In this document: positions 52,535-62,347 of the stretch, piece by piece
How positions within the stretch are numbered: the stretch's first letter is position 1
Layout of the letters: each line of letters begins with the position of its first letter
Origin: Gilvibacter sp. SZ-19
Lineage (GTDB): Bacteria > Bacteroidota > Bacteroidia > Flavobacteriales > Flavobacteriaceae
DNA length: 64,000 bases
Reading direction: 5' to 3'
Assembly (NCBI RefSeq): GCF_002163875.1
Contig: NZ_CP019333.1
Span: forward strand, 1,866,864-1,930,863
The notes under the pieces: generated by a model
What the model was told of the DNA's origin: nothing
What the model saw: the letters and a program-made list of their open reading frames with translations, nothing else
Databases searched by the model: none
Position numbers and translations under genes: made by a program

Positions 52535-53752
52535 ATGAAAAAGTTATTATTGATTCTTGTACTAGCGGGCTTCTGGAGTTGCTCCGACGACACCTATACG
52601 CAAGAGGTGCTTATCGCTACAGCTCAAACCACTACCAAGGCGGAGTTCAGAGCTAGTGTGGGCCCTGGGCCAGTGCAACAGATCTCAGAATCTGGAAAGA
52701 TCTATGCCTATGGGCAATACGTTCTTGTTAACGATAAGTATAAAGGTATTCACATTATAGACAACAGCGACCCTGCGAATCCGGCGAAGATTGGTTTTAT
52801 CAATATCCCGGGAAATGTAGATATGGCTGTTAAGAACGACATTCTCTACGCCGATAGCTGGTTGGATCTTTATGTTTTTGATTTCACCGATCCGGCAAAC
52901 CCAAGTTTGATCAATCGATTGGAAGATGTGTTGCCAGAGCGCCAACCCGATTTTGAAGGGCTCATTTGGGAGGTCGATTACGGAGAGTACGACCCAGCTA
53001 GCGAGGTAGTAGTAGGGTGGACCTACACCACAGAACTGCGCGAGTTTGACCGCGGAGACGAAGCTACCATAGATGTGCTCTCGTCTGATGCAGGTGGACA
53101 AACCGGAACTGGTGGTTCTTTGGCTCGATTCAACATCACAGGAGAATATTTATATGTGGTGGATTCCTTTAGAATCTTCTCATTTCAGATCAGTGATCTA
53201 GACAATCCTCAGCTGCGAGGTGAGGTTTTAGTAGGTGCTAATGTGGAAACTATTTTTAGCGATGGCGATTACCTATATATAGGTAGCCCTGTTGGTATGT
53301 TCATTTACGGCCTCAGTAATCCTGGCGATCCAAACTTTTTGTCGTCGGTAACTCATATCACCGGTTGTGACCCTGTTGTGGTTCAAGGCGACTATGCTTT
53401 CGTTACCGTTAGAGGCGGAAATTGGTGTGGCCAACCCGATAGTTTGCTAGATGTTGTAGATATTACCGATCGATCGAATCCGTTCATTGTCAAATCCGAA
53501 GTAATGAACGAACCATATGGTCTTGGGGTTAAAGGCAACAGGCTTTATGTAAGCGACGGAAGTTTTGGCTTCGCTGTTTACGATATAACCAATCCCGTAG
53601 AGGCTAACCGGATCATCACTTACAACGATCTTGAAATTTACGATGTCATCCCTATGGAACAATGGATGATCATGATAGGTAACAATACCTTATACAATTA
53701 CGAATACACCGATGAAGGAATCGGTCTTATAGCAAGTTTTAGTTTAAATTAA
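52535..53752 (+). CDS. LVIVD-repeat lipoprotein (beta-propeller)
   Basis: A 405-aa lipoprotein (signal ending GFWSC, lipobox Cys at about 16) made of repeated LVIVD units, such as GIHIIDNSDPANPAKIG, LYVFDFTDPANPSLI, FSFQISDLDNPQLRG, MFIYGLSNPGDPNFLSS and LDVVDITDRSNPFIV. The units would form a beta-propeller on the cell surface or in the periplasm. No catalytic motif is seen. It stands alone with a strongly structured upstream region and a terminator after it. Confidence 0.85.
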   Translation: MKKLLLILVLAGFWSCSDDTYTQEVLIATAQTTTKAEFRASVGPGPVQQISESGKIYAYGQYVLVNDKYKGIHIIDNSDPANPAKIGFINIPGNVDMAVKNDILYADSWLDLYVFDFTDPANPSLINRLEDVLPERQPDFEGLIWEVDYGEYDPASEVVVGWTYTTELREFDRGDEATIDVLSSDAGGQTGTGGSLARFNITGEYLYVVDSFRIFSFQISDLDNPQLRGEVLVGANVETIFSDGDYLYIGSPVGMFIYGLSNPGDPNFLSSVTHITGCDPVVVQGDYAFVTVRGGNWCGQPDSLLDVVDITDRSNPFIVKSEVMNEPYGLGVKGNRLYVSDGSFGFAVYDITNPVEANRIITYNDLEIYDVIPMEQWMIMIGNNTLYNYEYTDEGIGLIASFSLN

Positions 53753-53772
53753 GTTCGCTTTAAATTCCTTCT

Positions 53773-53801
53773 AAAAGCCCTGTTTTACGCAGGGCTTTTT
53801 T
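53773..53801 (+). terminator. Intrinsic terminator after the LVIVD gene
   Basis: AAAAGCCCTG / CAGGGCTTTT (53773-53782 and 53790-53799) followed by more T. Confidence 0.85.
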
Positions 53802-53833
53802 AGTGCCTTAATAGGTGTAAAAAAAATTTGACC

Positions 53834-53841
53834 TACTTTTG
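53834..53841 (+). promoter_or_regulatory. -7 box for topA
   Basis: TACTTTTG, exact TAnnTTTG, 20 bp before the topA start. Confidence 0.5.
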
Positions 53842-53861
53842 TAGCCCAAATAAAATGAAAT

Positions 53862-56348
53862 ATGGCGAAGAATTTGGTTATTGTGGAGTCCCCTGCAAAG
53901 GCCAAAACTATTGAGAAGTTCCTCGGAAAAGAGTACAAGGTAGCTTCGAGTTTTGGACACATTGTAGACCTTCCGTCTAAGGAATTAGGGGTTGATGTTG
54001 AGGGCGATTTCAAGCCGAAATACGTGGTCCCATCGGACAAGAAAAAACTGGTAAAGGAACTCAAAGAAATGGCTGCCAAAGCAGAAATGGTATGGCTAGC
54101 CAGTGATGAGGACCGCGAAGGAGAAGCCATTGCTTGGCACTTGTTCGAATCCTTAGGACTTACAGAAGACAAGACCAAACGCATCGTATTTCACGAGATC
54201 ACCAAATCGGCCATTTTAAAGGCCATTGCCAATCCGCGCTCTATCGATTACAACTTAGTGAATGCCCAGCAGGCACGTCGCGTTTTGGATAGATTAGTGG
54301 GTTATGAGATATCGCCAGTATTGTGGCGTAAAGTAAAAGGCGGCCTTTCTGCCGGTCGTGTACAATCGGTTTCTGTTAGACTTATTGTAGAGCGTGAGCG
54401 GGAGATCATGGATTTCACACCCGTGGCTTCCTACCGTGTGGATGCAATGTTTGAAACCGAGGAGGGAAAAAGCTTTAAGGCTAAGTTGCCACAGAACTTT
54501 GACAGCTCCGCAGAAGCCAATTCCTTCTTAGAAAAGAATTTAAATGCCGATTTTTCCATTGCTAGTCTGACCAAAAAACCAGCTAAGAAATCTCCGGCGG
54601 CGCCGTTTACTACTTCTACCTTACAGCAAGAGGCTTCCCGAAAGCTTTATTTCTCTGTGAGTAAGACAATGACCTTAGCCCAGCGTTTGTACGAAGCGGG
54701 TCTTATCACTTATATGAGAACTGACAGTGTTAACCTGTCTGACGAAGCTAAAGCTGCAGCCAAAGAAGAGATCACAAAATCTTACGGAGAGGAGTATTCC
54801 AAACCGCGTAATTATAAAGGTAAGGCCAAAGGAGCCCAAGAAGCTCACGAAGCCATTCGCCCAACCGATATGTCACGTCATGCCGTAGATATCGATAGAG
54901 ACCAGGCGCGTTTATACGAACTTATCTGGAAACGAACCATTGCCTCGCAAATGAGCGATGCGAAATTGGAGCGCACTCAGGTAAAGATAGAGGCCAACAC
55001 GCACAAGGAGCTTTTCACTGCAAATGGTGAAATGATCAAATTTGACGGTTTCCTAAAGGTATATCTGGAAGGAATAGATGATGACGAAGAAGAACAGGAC
55101 GGCATGTTGCCAAGTCTGGCAGAAGGTGATCCGCTCAAGAACAAGTACATCACCGCAACGGAGCGCTTTACGCGTCCGCCGTATCGATACACTGAAGCAT
55201 CTTTGGTAAAGAAATTAGAAGAGCTAGGAATTGGACGTCCGTCTACCTACGCGCCGACCATTTCTACGATCCAGAATAGAAACTACGTCGAGAAAGGGAC
55301 TGTTGATGGTAGCGAGCGCAAGTACGAGCAGCTTACCTTAAAGAACGGTAAGATCTCTGCTAAAGAGTTGACCGAAATGGTAGGTTCGGACAAAGGAAAA
55401 TTAGTGCCTACAGATATAGGTATGATAGTTAACGACTTCTTGGTCGATCACTTTGACAATATTGTCGATTACAACTTTACCGCCAAGGTAGAGGAAGACT
55501 TTGACCAGATCGCCGATGGCGACGAGAAGTGGACGGAGATGATGCGTGATTTCTATCACTCGTTCCATCCGCAGGTAAAAGATGTGGCAGAGAACGCTGA
55601 ACGTGAAAGCGGAGAGCGTATCTTGGGAACCCATCCGGAATCTGGCAAGACTGTCTTGGTACGCTTAGGTAAATTTGGTCCTATGGCGCAAATTGGAGCC
55701 CCAGACGACGAAGAGAAGCAATTTGCCAGTTTAACTCCGGAACAACAACTCACTACCATTACCCTAGAAGAGGCTTTGGATCTGTTCAAGCTGCCTAGAG
55801 ATCTCGGGGAGTACGAAGGAGAAGCTATAGAAGTGAACAATGGGCGTTATGGGCCTTATGTGCGTTTTGGCAAGAAGTTTATCTCTCTTCCGGCCGGAAA
55901 GGATCCGCTAGATGTATCTAAAGAAGATGCCATTGAACTCATCGAGGCCAAAAAGAAAGCAGACGCTCCTATATATAGGTATAAAGATATGCCGGTTCAG
56001 AAAGGGAAAGGTCGCTTCGGACCATTTATCAAATGGAACAATATGTTCATTAACGTGAACAAAAAATACGACTTTGACAATCTGAGCGGAGATGATATAG
56101 AAACCCTGATCGAAGACAAACTCCAGAAAGAGCGCGATAAACTGATCCACGACTGGGCCGATGCAGGCATTCGTTTGGAAAAGGCGCGTTGGGGTAGGTT
56201 TAACCTGATAAAGGGCAAGACCAAAGTGGAACTCCCTAAGACCACCAAGGCACAGGAGATGACCTTAGAAGAAGCTCAGGCGATCTTGGAGAAACAAGCT
56301 CCGAAAAAGAAAAAGACCACCAAACGCAAAGCAGCCGCCAAGAAATAA
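53862..56348 (+). CDS. topA: DNA topoisomerase I
   Basis: Type IA topoisomerase that relaxes negative supercoils. 828 aa. Toprim domain at the N-terminus (VIVESPAKAKTIEKFLG and SDEDREGEAIAW), catalytic Tyr284 in ITYMRTDSVNLS, then the rest of the core. The C-terminus has topo_C repeats (GRYGPYVRFGKKFISLP, GRFGPFIKWNNMFI) and a lysine-rich tail in place of zinc fingers. It ends 1 bp before the ureohydrolase-like gene. Confidence 0.98.
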   Translation: MAKNLVIVESPAKAKTIEKFLGKEYKVASSFGHIVDLPSKELGVDVEGDFKPKYVVPSDKKKLVKELKEMAAKAEMVWLASDEDREGEAIAWHLFESLGLTEDKTKRIVFHEITKSAILKAIANPRSIDYNLVNAQQARRVLDRLVGYEISPVLWRKVKGGLSAGRVQSVSVRLIVEREREIMDFTPVASYRVDAMFETEEGKSFKAKLPQNFDSSAEANSFLEKNLNADFSIASLTKKPAKKSPAAPFTTSTLQQEASRKLYFSVSKTMTLAQRLYEAGLITYMRTDSVNLSDEAKAAAKEEITKSYGEEYSKPRNYKGKAKGAQEAHEAIRPTDMSRHAVDIDRDQARLYELIWKRTIASQMSDAKLERTQVKIEANTHKELFTANGEMIKFDGFLKVYLEGIDDDEEEQDGMLPSLAEGDPLKNKYITATERFTRPPYRYTEASLVKKLEELGIGRPSTYAPTISTIQNRNYVEKGTVDGSERKYEQLTLKNGKISAKELTEMVGSDKGKLVPTDIGMIVNDFLVDHFDNIVDYNFTAKVEEDFDQIADGDEKWTEMMRDFYHSFHPQVKDVAENAERESGERILGTHPESGKTVLVRLGKFGPMAQIGAPDDEEKQFASLTPEQQLTTITLEEALDLFKLPRDLGEYEGEAIEVNNGRYGPYVRFGKKFISLPAGKDPLDVSKEDAIELIEAKKKADAPIYRYKDMPVQKGKGRFGPFIKWNNMFINVNKKYDFDNLSGDDIETLIEDKLQKERDKLIHDWADAGIRLEKARWGRFNLIKGKTKVELPKTTKAQEMTLEEAQAILEKQAPKKKKTTKRKAAAKK

Positions 56349-56349
56349 G

Positions 56350-57513
56350 ATGACAGATTTTTTAAGTCCGGTGAGTAAGGCCGTAGTGGCCCACAAAGAG
56401 TTATTACCCGATAACACTTTGGGTACTAAGATGCGTATTCACAGTCCGGGAACTGCCTTTCCGGATCTCACGGGCTGCGAAATGGCCATCATTGGGGTGC
56501 AAGAGAACAGACGTTCTGCAGACTTTGTAGGGCGCGCAGTATCCTTTGACAACATCAGAAAAGCGGTTTACAGTCTTTATCCTGGCAGTTGGCACATCCA
56601 AATTGCCGACCTGGGAGATATCATGCCTGGGGAGAGCGTAGAGGATACCTACTTCGCTTTGCGACAAGTAGTACTCGAATTGCATCAGCAAAATATCATA
56701 CCTATTATATTAGGTGGTAGTCAAGATCTGGTTTATGCCAATTACAGGGCGTACGATGATCGCGGTGCTATGGTTAATATGGTGAATGTGGATTCTCGTT
56801 TTGACCTTGGCGATGCAGACCTGCCGATAAGCAATACCTCTTATATAGGTAAGATGGTAGTAGACAAACCTTATAATTTGTTCAACTACGCCAATATTGG
56901 ATATCAGACCTATTTTAACTCCGCAGACGAGATAGATCTTATTCAGCGCCTTTATTTTGAAGCTTATCGTTTGGGAGAGGTTGCTGCGGATATTTCTTCT
57001 GTAGAGCCCATTATGCGCGATGCAGATATTGTCGCTATAGATATCTCGGCCATAAAGAGTACCGAGCTTACGCACGATTACGGTTATATGCCCAATGGAT
57101 TCGACGGTAGAGAGATCTGTGCCATTGCGCGTTATGCAGGAATAAGCAATCGTGTGAGTTCTTTTGGGATCTACGAGTTAGAAGGGAACCGAGAAGCCGA
57201 GCGCGCCGCTATGCTTATTGCTCAGATGATCTGGTACTTTGCAGAAGGGGTCAATTACCGCATAGACGACGGAAATTTTACAAACGAAAACGAATACCTC
57301 ACATACACCGTTCCGGTGAACGAACAGACTTTGCGCTTTAAAAAGAGCAAAAAAACGGGTAGATGGTGGATAGAATTGCCATTTATTTCAAATGTTAATA
57401 ATAAATTAAAAAGACATACGTTATTACCATGCACGTACCGCGATTATGAGGATGCCTGTAATCAGAAAATTCCAGAACGTTGGTACAAAGCAAGACGTAA
57501 AAACGAAGTTTAA
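56350..57513 (+). CDS. Ureohydrolase (arginase/formimidoylglutamase) family protein with degenerate metal site
   Basis: A 387-aa protein with the arginase fold outline, often annotated as formimidoylglutamase. The motifs that bind the two manganese ions are changed: GGDH is GGSQD (122-126), DAHxD is DSRFD (148-152) and the late DxD is DISAIK (231-236). Few of the usual metal ligands remain, so activity as a hydrolase is doubtful. It is 1 bp after topA and 114 bp before gldK. Its place beside gldKLMN suggests a structural or regulatory role in gliding/type IX secretion, but this is inference. Confidence 0.75.
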   Translation: MTDFLSPVSKAVVAHKELLPDNTLGTKMRIHSPGTAFPDLTGCEMAIIGVQENRRSADFVGRAVSFDNIRKAVYSLYPGSWHIQIADLGDIMPGESVEDTYFALRQVVLELHQQNIIPIILGGSQDLVYANYRAYDDRGAMVNMVNVDSRFDLGDADLPISNTSYIGKMVVDKPYNLFNYANIGYQTYFNSADEIDLIQRLYFEAYRLGEVAADISSVEPIMRDADIVAIDISAIKSTELTHDYGYMPNGFDGREICAIARYAGISNRVSSFGIYELEGNREAERAAMLIAQMIWYFAEGVNYRIDDGNFTNENEYLTYTVPVNEQTLRFKKSKKTGRWWIELPFISNVNNKLKRHTLLPCTYRDYEDACNQKIPERWYKARRKNEV

Positions 57514-57627
57514 CAGACTATTTAACGACTTTGCGATTTTAGGGGTTTTTGACTTTTTTGTTGTATTTTTCAAATATTATAAATAGGTTTACGCCCTTAA
57601 AATCTTGAACTTTTAACCTAAACACCT

Positions 57628-59004
57628 ATGAAAAAGCTATTTGCAATTGTTGCATTTGCTGCTCTTTTAGTGTCCTGTAATTCGACCGATCGTGGAGAAT
57701 TGGTTGGTGCTAAAGGAAAGAAATGGCACCCTGAAAAGCCATTCGGAATGACCCTTATTCCGGGAGGATCTTTCATTATGGGTAAAGCTGATGACGACAT
57801 TGTTGCGGTAAACGATGCCCCGACTCGAACGGTTACCGTGCGCTCCTTTTACATGGATGAGACAGAGATTACGAACGCAGAATACAGACAATTTGTAAAC
57901 TGGGTACGCGATTCTACTGTACGTCTACGTTTGGCTATTTTGGCCGATGAGGTTGGCGCAACACCGGGTGATGATGGTATTGGCGAATTCGCCTTCGTTG
58001 ACCAGGAGAACACAGACGACATGACTCCTTATGAGAAGTATATGTATGACAATTACTTCGGAATGGGAGATGACTACTACGCTGGTCGCAAGATCAACAG
58101 AGAAATTGACATAATCTGGGACACTAGCGAATACCCTGACGAGTATTACGCTGAGGTAATGGATTCTATGTATATTCCTATTGAGGAGGCCTACAACGGA
58201 CAACGCACTATCGATGTGAGCAAATTGAACTTCCAGTATTCTTATATGGACATTCAAGCTGCTGCTCGCGACAACAGTAAGCGCCGTAAGGACTTTATCA
58301 AAAAAGATACGGTGAATGTATATCCTGATACTACCGTATGGATCAAAGACTTTAATTACTCGTACAACGAGCCAATGCACAACGATTACTTCTGGCACGA
58401 GGCTTACGGTGAGTACCCAGTTGTGGGTGTGAACTGGAAGCAGGCCAAAGCATTCTGTGCTTGGAGAACTTTATACAAGAACGCTTATCAGAAATCGCGT
58501 CGTCGTCAGTACGTGAACAGCTTCCGCTTGCCAGGAGAGGCCGAGTGGGAATACGCTGCACGTGGTGGCTTGGAGTCTGCGACCTTCCCATGGGGTGGTC
58601 CTTACGCTAAGAACGACCGCGGATGTTTCATGGCGAACTTTAAGCCGCTTCGCGGTGATTACGCTGCCGACCAGGCATTGTACACAGTGGAGGCAGACGC
58701 TTACGAACCAAACGACTACAACCTCTACAACATGGCAGGGAACGTATCGGAATGGGTAGCATCATCTTATGACCCCAATTCTTATGACTACTCTTCTACG
58801 ATCAACCCTAACGTGAATGACAAGAATAACATGCGTAAAGTGATCCGTGGTGGATCTTGGAAGGATGTTGCATACTTCCTACAAGTGAGTACCCGCGACT
58901 ACGAATACGCTGATTCTGCACGTAGCTATATTGGCTTCAGAACTGTGCAGGATTATATGGGAACCGACGTCGTTCTTAACGAACAATTCGGCGACGGTCG
59001 ATAA
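57628..59004 (+). CDS. gldK: Gliding motility/T9SS lipoprotein GldK
   Basis: A 458-aa outer-membrane-linked lipoprotein (signal ending ALLVSC, lipobox Cys17) with an FGE-sulfatase-like domain (PGGSFIMGKADDD near 46-58, FYMDETEITNAEYRQFVNW near 76-94, FRLPGEAEWEYAARGG near 297-312 and RGGSWKD near 409). In the type IX secretion system it forms a periplasmic ring with GldN. It starts the gldKLMN operon. Confidence 0.96.
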   Translation: MKKLFAIVAFAALLVSCNSTDRGELVGAKGKKWHPEKPFGMTLIPGGSFIMGKADDDIVAVNDAPTRTVTVRSFYMDETEITNAEYRQFVNWVRDSTVRLRLAILADEVGATPGDDGIGEFAFVDQENTDDMTPYEKYMYDNYFGMGDDYYAGRKINREIDIIWDTSEYPDEYYAEVMDSMYIPIEEAYNGQRTIDVSKLNFQYSYMDIQAAARDNSKRRKDFIKKDTVNVYPDTTVWIKDFNYSYNEPMHNDYFWHEAYGEYPVVGVNWKQAKAFCAWRTLYKNAYQKSRRRQYVNSFRLPGEAEWEYAARGGLESATFPWGGPYAKNDRGCFMANFKPLRGDYAADQALYTVEADAYEPNDYNLYNMAGNVSEWVASSYDPNSYDYSSTINPNVNDKNNMRKVIRGGSWKDVAYFLQVSTRDYEYADSARSYIGFRTVQDYMGTDVVLNEQFGDGR

Positions 59005-59082
59005 AGACATCACCGGTCTATGCTAGCCGGTGTTCATTTAGTAAAATGACTAACAGTAGTAACTTAACTTAATTTATTTATT

Positions 59083-59730
59083 ATGGCACAATCAAAATCA
59101 TCTAAGAAGCTATTTAACATGGCTTACGGACTAGGAGCCTCTATCGTTATCCTAGGGGCACTATTTAAGATCCTTCACTGGGAGCTAGGACCACTTAACG
59201 GTGGTGTACTACTTGCAGTAGGACTAATTACAGAAGCAATAATCTTTGCTATCTCTGCTTTCGAACCAGTAGACGACGATCTAGACTGGTCATTGGTTTA
59301 CCCAGAACTAGCTGGTGGAAAATCAAATGGAAAGAAGAAAGATGAAAAACCCCAAGACGCCCAAGGTCTACTATCACAAAAATTAGACGAAATGCTTAAA
59401 GCAGCTAAGATCGACGAAGGTCTTATGACAAGTCTAGGAGAAAGCATCCGTTCTTTTGAAGGCGCAGCTAAGAGTATGGCCCCTACTACCGAAGCTATGA
59501 ATTCAACTAAGAAGTACAGTGAAGAGATGGCTTTAGCCGCTGCTCAAATGGAGTCGCTAAACTCACTTTACAAAGTACAGGTTGAATCTACCAGCCGTCA
59601 GGCAGAAGTAAACGAGCAAGTTGTAGAAAATGCAGCTCAATTGAAAGCACAAATGGAAAATTTGACTTCTAACCTTTCTTCATTGAACGGTGTATACGGA
59701 GGTATGCTTTCTGCAATGAATAGAAACTAA
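59083..59730 (+). CDS. gldL: T9SS inner-membrane motor protein GldL
   Basis: A 215-aa protein with two N-terminal transmembrane helices (about 14-33 and 39-60) holding charged residues (HWELG) that in the family carry the proton path, followed by a cytoplasmic coiled-coil tail. With GldM it forms the proton-driven motor that powers gliding and secretion. Confidence 0.96.
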   Translation: MAQSKSSKKLFNMAYGLGASIVILGALFKILHWELGPLNGGVLLAVGLITEAIIFAISAFEPVDDDLDWSLVYPELAGGKSNGKKKDEKPQDAQGLLSQKLDEMLKAAKIDEGLMTSLGESIRSFEGAAKSMAPTTEAMNSTKKYSEEMALAAAQMESLNSLYKVQVESTSRQAEVNEQVVENAAQLKAQMENLTSNLSSLNGVYGGMLSAMNRN

Positions 59731-59775
59731 GATAGTTTTTACTTACTAACCCCTTAATCTAAAACAGAAGAAGTT

Positions 59776-61341
59776 ATGGCAGGAGGAAAACTATCTCCGC
59801 GGCAGAAGATGATTAACCTGATGTATCTGGTTTTCATCGCTATGCTCGCCCTCAACATCTCCAAGGAAGTCTTGACTGCCTTTGGACTGTTGAATAATAA
59901 ATTAGAACAAGCCAATGTTGCGGCTACAGAGCGAAACAATAGCTTTATGGCAAGTCTTGCTACAAAAGCCACTGACGCTCCAGAACAGTACGCGGCATTA
60001 AAGGAAAAGGCTGATCGTGTAAGTGTAGTTTCCGATGAGTTCGACAGCTTCATCGAATCTATTAAGACAGAAATGAAGTCTACAGTTGAAGATGCGACCG
60101 ATTACGAAGTGATGGACAAATCTGATTTCTTAGATCAGAAGTTCTTTAACGCAGACGGTCTTAAAGATGACGGTCAAGCTTTTTTGGCAGCGGTTAACAA
60201 GTACCGTACAGAAATGGACGCGGTGATCGGAAGTGATTACCCTGATATCAAAGAGTATGTTGATGAGAATTTTGCAACAGATCAGGTGACAGATCGTGAT
60301 GGTGTAAAGATCGACTGGATGAACTACAACTTTGAGCGTGTACCTATGGTAGCGTCTTTGACCAAGCTTACACAAATGCAAGCGGACATCAAGACCACTA
60401 AGAGTGAACTATTGAACTTGTTCCTTTCTGGTGTTCAAGGTGAGTTGCTTTCCATGGATAAGTACAACACTTTTATGGATGCACCTAAGTCTGCGTACTA
60501 CGTAGGAGAGACCTTTGACGGGGAGATCTTACTAGGACGCACAGATGCCACTACAGTTCCTAAGCGTGAGGAATTGACATTAGACGGTAGACCACTTCAG
60601 CGTGATAGAGACTACACCATTGACGGTGGTCGTATCAAATTGAAAATTGGTGCTGGTGGAGCTGGAGATCACAAGATCGAAGGTAAACTGATCTACGGAG
60701 AAGATGGTAAGGAAATCGAAGTTGATGTAAACACTGGTTTCGCGACCATCACTAAGCCAAACTCCGCAGTAATCTCTGCCGATAAGATGAATGTAGTATA
60801 CCGCGGTGTAGATAACCCAATGACGGTTTCTATCCCTGGTATTCCAGATAACAATGTTTCTGCCTCAGGTGCCGGTCTAAGCCGCGTGTCTGGAAGCAAG
60901 TACGTGATGAAGCCTGGTCAAGGACGTGAGGTAACCATTACCGCTAGCGGTACATTGCCAGACGGACAACGTATCAGTACTCCAGCTACTTTCCGTATCA
61001 AGGACATTCCACGTCCAACAGGTACAGTGAGTGGCGAAGATGGAAACGGTGGTGCAGTGCGTATGCCGAGATCCTCTTTGGAAATTGCTTCTATTGGTGC
61101 AGAATTATTGGATTTTGACTTTGACCTGAAATTGGCAGTGACCAGCTTTAGCTTTAAGGTTTCCGGACAACCAACAGTGGTGGTTAACGGACGTAAGCTA
61201 GACGATAGAGCCAAAGCGGCCCTACGTAGAGCGAAGCGTGGTGAGACAGTTCAGATCTTTGATATCAAAGCGCAGATCCAAGGAAACTCCAGTTACAGAT
61301 TACAGCGAATCTCTCCTGTATTTGTAGAGTTAACAAACTAG
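59776..61341 (+). CDS. gldM: T9SS motor protein GldM
   Basis: A 521-aa protein with one N-terminal transmembrane segment (MINLMYLVFIAMLALNISKEV) and a long periplasmic part of successive domains (about 40-521). It joins the GldL motor in the inner membrane to the GldK-GldN ring. It follows gldL by 45 bp. Confidence 0.96.
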   Translation: MAGGKLSPRQKMINLMYLVFIAMLALNISKEVLTAFGLLNNKLEQANVAATERNNSFMASLATKATDAPEQYAALKEKADRVSVVSDEFDSFIESIKTEMKSTVEDATDYEVMDKSDFLDQKFFNADGLKDDGQAFLAAVNKYRTEMDAVIGSDYPDIKEYVDENFATDQVTDRDGVKIDWMNYNFERVPMVASLTKLTQMQADIKTTKSELLNLFLSGVQGELLSMDKYNTFMDAPKSAYYVGETFDGEILLGRTDATTVPKREELTLDGRPLQRDRDYTIDGGRIKLKIGAGGAGDHKIEGKLIYGEDGKEIEVDVNTGFATITKPNSAVISADKMNVVYRGVDNPMTVSIPGIPDNNVSASGAGLSRVSGSKYVMKPGQGREVTITASGTLPDGQRISTPATFRIKDIPRPTGTVSGEDGNGGAVRMPRSSLEIASIGAELLDFDFDLKLAVTSFSFKVSGQPTVVVNGRKLDDRAKAALRRAKRGETVQIFDIKAQIQGNSSYRLQRISPVFVELTN

Positions 61342-61360
61342 AATAAAAAAAGCTATAGAA

Positions 61361-62260
61361 ATGATGAAGTCAAGAATTGCTTTGGTATTTGTAATGACCT
61401 TGATGGTAAGCTTTACCACCTTGGCCCAGCGCAACATACTCAATGCCAAGACTCCCGAGGAGATCGGAATGAAGACGGCAGAACAGATCGCTTACGATAA
61501 TGACGAACCGCTACCTTACGGTTACGTAGATGAGCGTGACGTATTGTGGTCTAAGACCACCTGGGAGATCATTGACTTGGACGAGCGTGTAAACTTTCCG
61601 CTTTATTACCCAATTGACACCAACAACATCGGTGCGGACAGACGTTCGCTTTACGATGTACTGGTGAAGAACATCAAGGACGGTACTATTGAGCATGTTT
61701 ACGCGGACTCTTACTTTACAGAAAAACGTACCCTAAACGATATCAGTGCTTCTTTGCGCTATACAGACACTACCGATGCCGGTATCCGTCAGTTCAACGC
61801 AGAAGGCCGTGTGGACGATGAATACATCCGTAAATTCGACTTGGGTGCAGCAGATATCTTGGAATGGCACATACGCGGTTACTGGTACCTTGACAAGCGT
61901 CAGGGGGAATTGAAGTACCGTTTGCTAGGATTGGCTCCGGTTGCCCCGGAAGCGCGTTCTTTGGCTTTCCCAGATCAAGCAACAGACAAAGTAGAACTGT
62001 TTTGGGTTTGGTTCCCAAGCGCCCGTAAGGTGCTGCACGAGGCAAAAGCGTTCAATCGCCTAAACACCTCCCAACCTATATCGTTCGACCATATCTTGAA
62101 TTCTAGACGCTTTAATGGTATAATCTATCGCGAGGACAATGTCCAAGGAGACCGACAGGTTAAGGATTATATTAGCGATAACGCACTCATGCAATTGCTT
62201 GAGTCCGACAGAATCAAAGAAAGGATCCGCAATCTAGAAATGGATATGTGGAACTATTAA
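61361..62260 (+). CDS. gldN: T9SS/gliding protein GldN
   Basis: A 299-aa periplasmic protein (signal VFVMTLMVSFTTLAQ) with the GldN/PorN body (DERDVLWSKTTWEIIDL near 57-73, VELFWVWFPSARKVLH near 210-225, IYREDNVQGDRQVKDY near 253). It pairs with GldK. It ends the operon before a stem-loop. Confidence 0.95.
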   Translation: MMKSRIALVFVMTLMVSFTTLAQRNILNAKTPEEIGMKTAEQIAYDNDEPLPYGYVDERDVLWSKTTWEIIDLDERVNFPLYYPIDTNNIGADRRSLYDVLVKNIKDGTIEHVYADSYFTEKRTLNDISASLRYTDTTDAGIRQFNAEGRVDDEYIRKFDLGAADILEWHIRGYWYLDKRQGELKYRLLGLAPVAPEARSLAFPDQATDKVELFWVWFPSARKVLHEAKAFNRLNTSQPISFDHILNSRRFNGIIYREDNVQGDRQVKDYISDNALMQLLESDRIKERIRNLEMDMWNY

Positions 62261-62288
62261 CAGAAGAATTTCCATTAGTAAATTAGGG

Positions 62289-62325
62289 AAAAGCGCTGCT
62301 CTTTATGAGTGGCGCTTTTATTTTT
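62289..62325 (+). terminator. Intrinsic terminator after gldN
   Basis: AAAAGCGC-tgCT / AGtg-GCGCTTTT arms (62289-62300 and 62308-62319) with two G-U pairs and a T-rich end. Confidence 0.75.
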
Positions 62326-62347
62326 TATAGTAGTATTTTTGCTGCGG

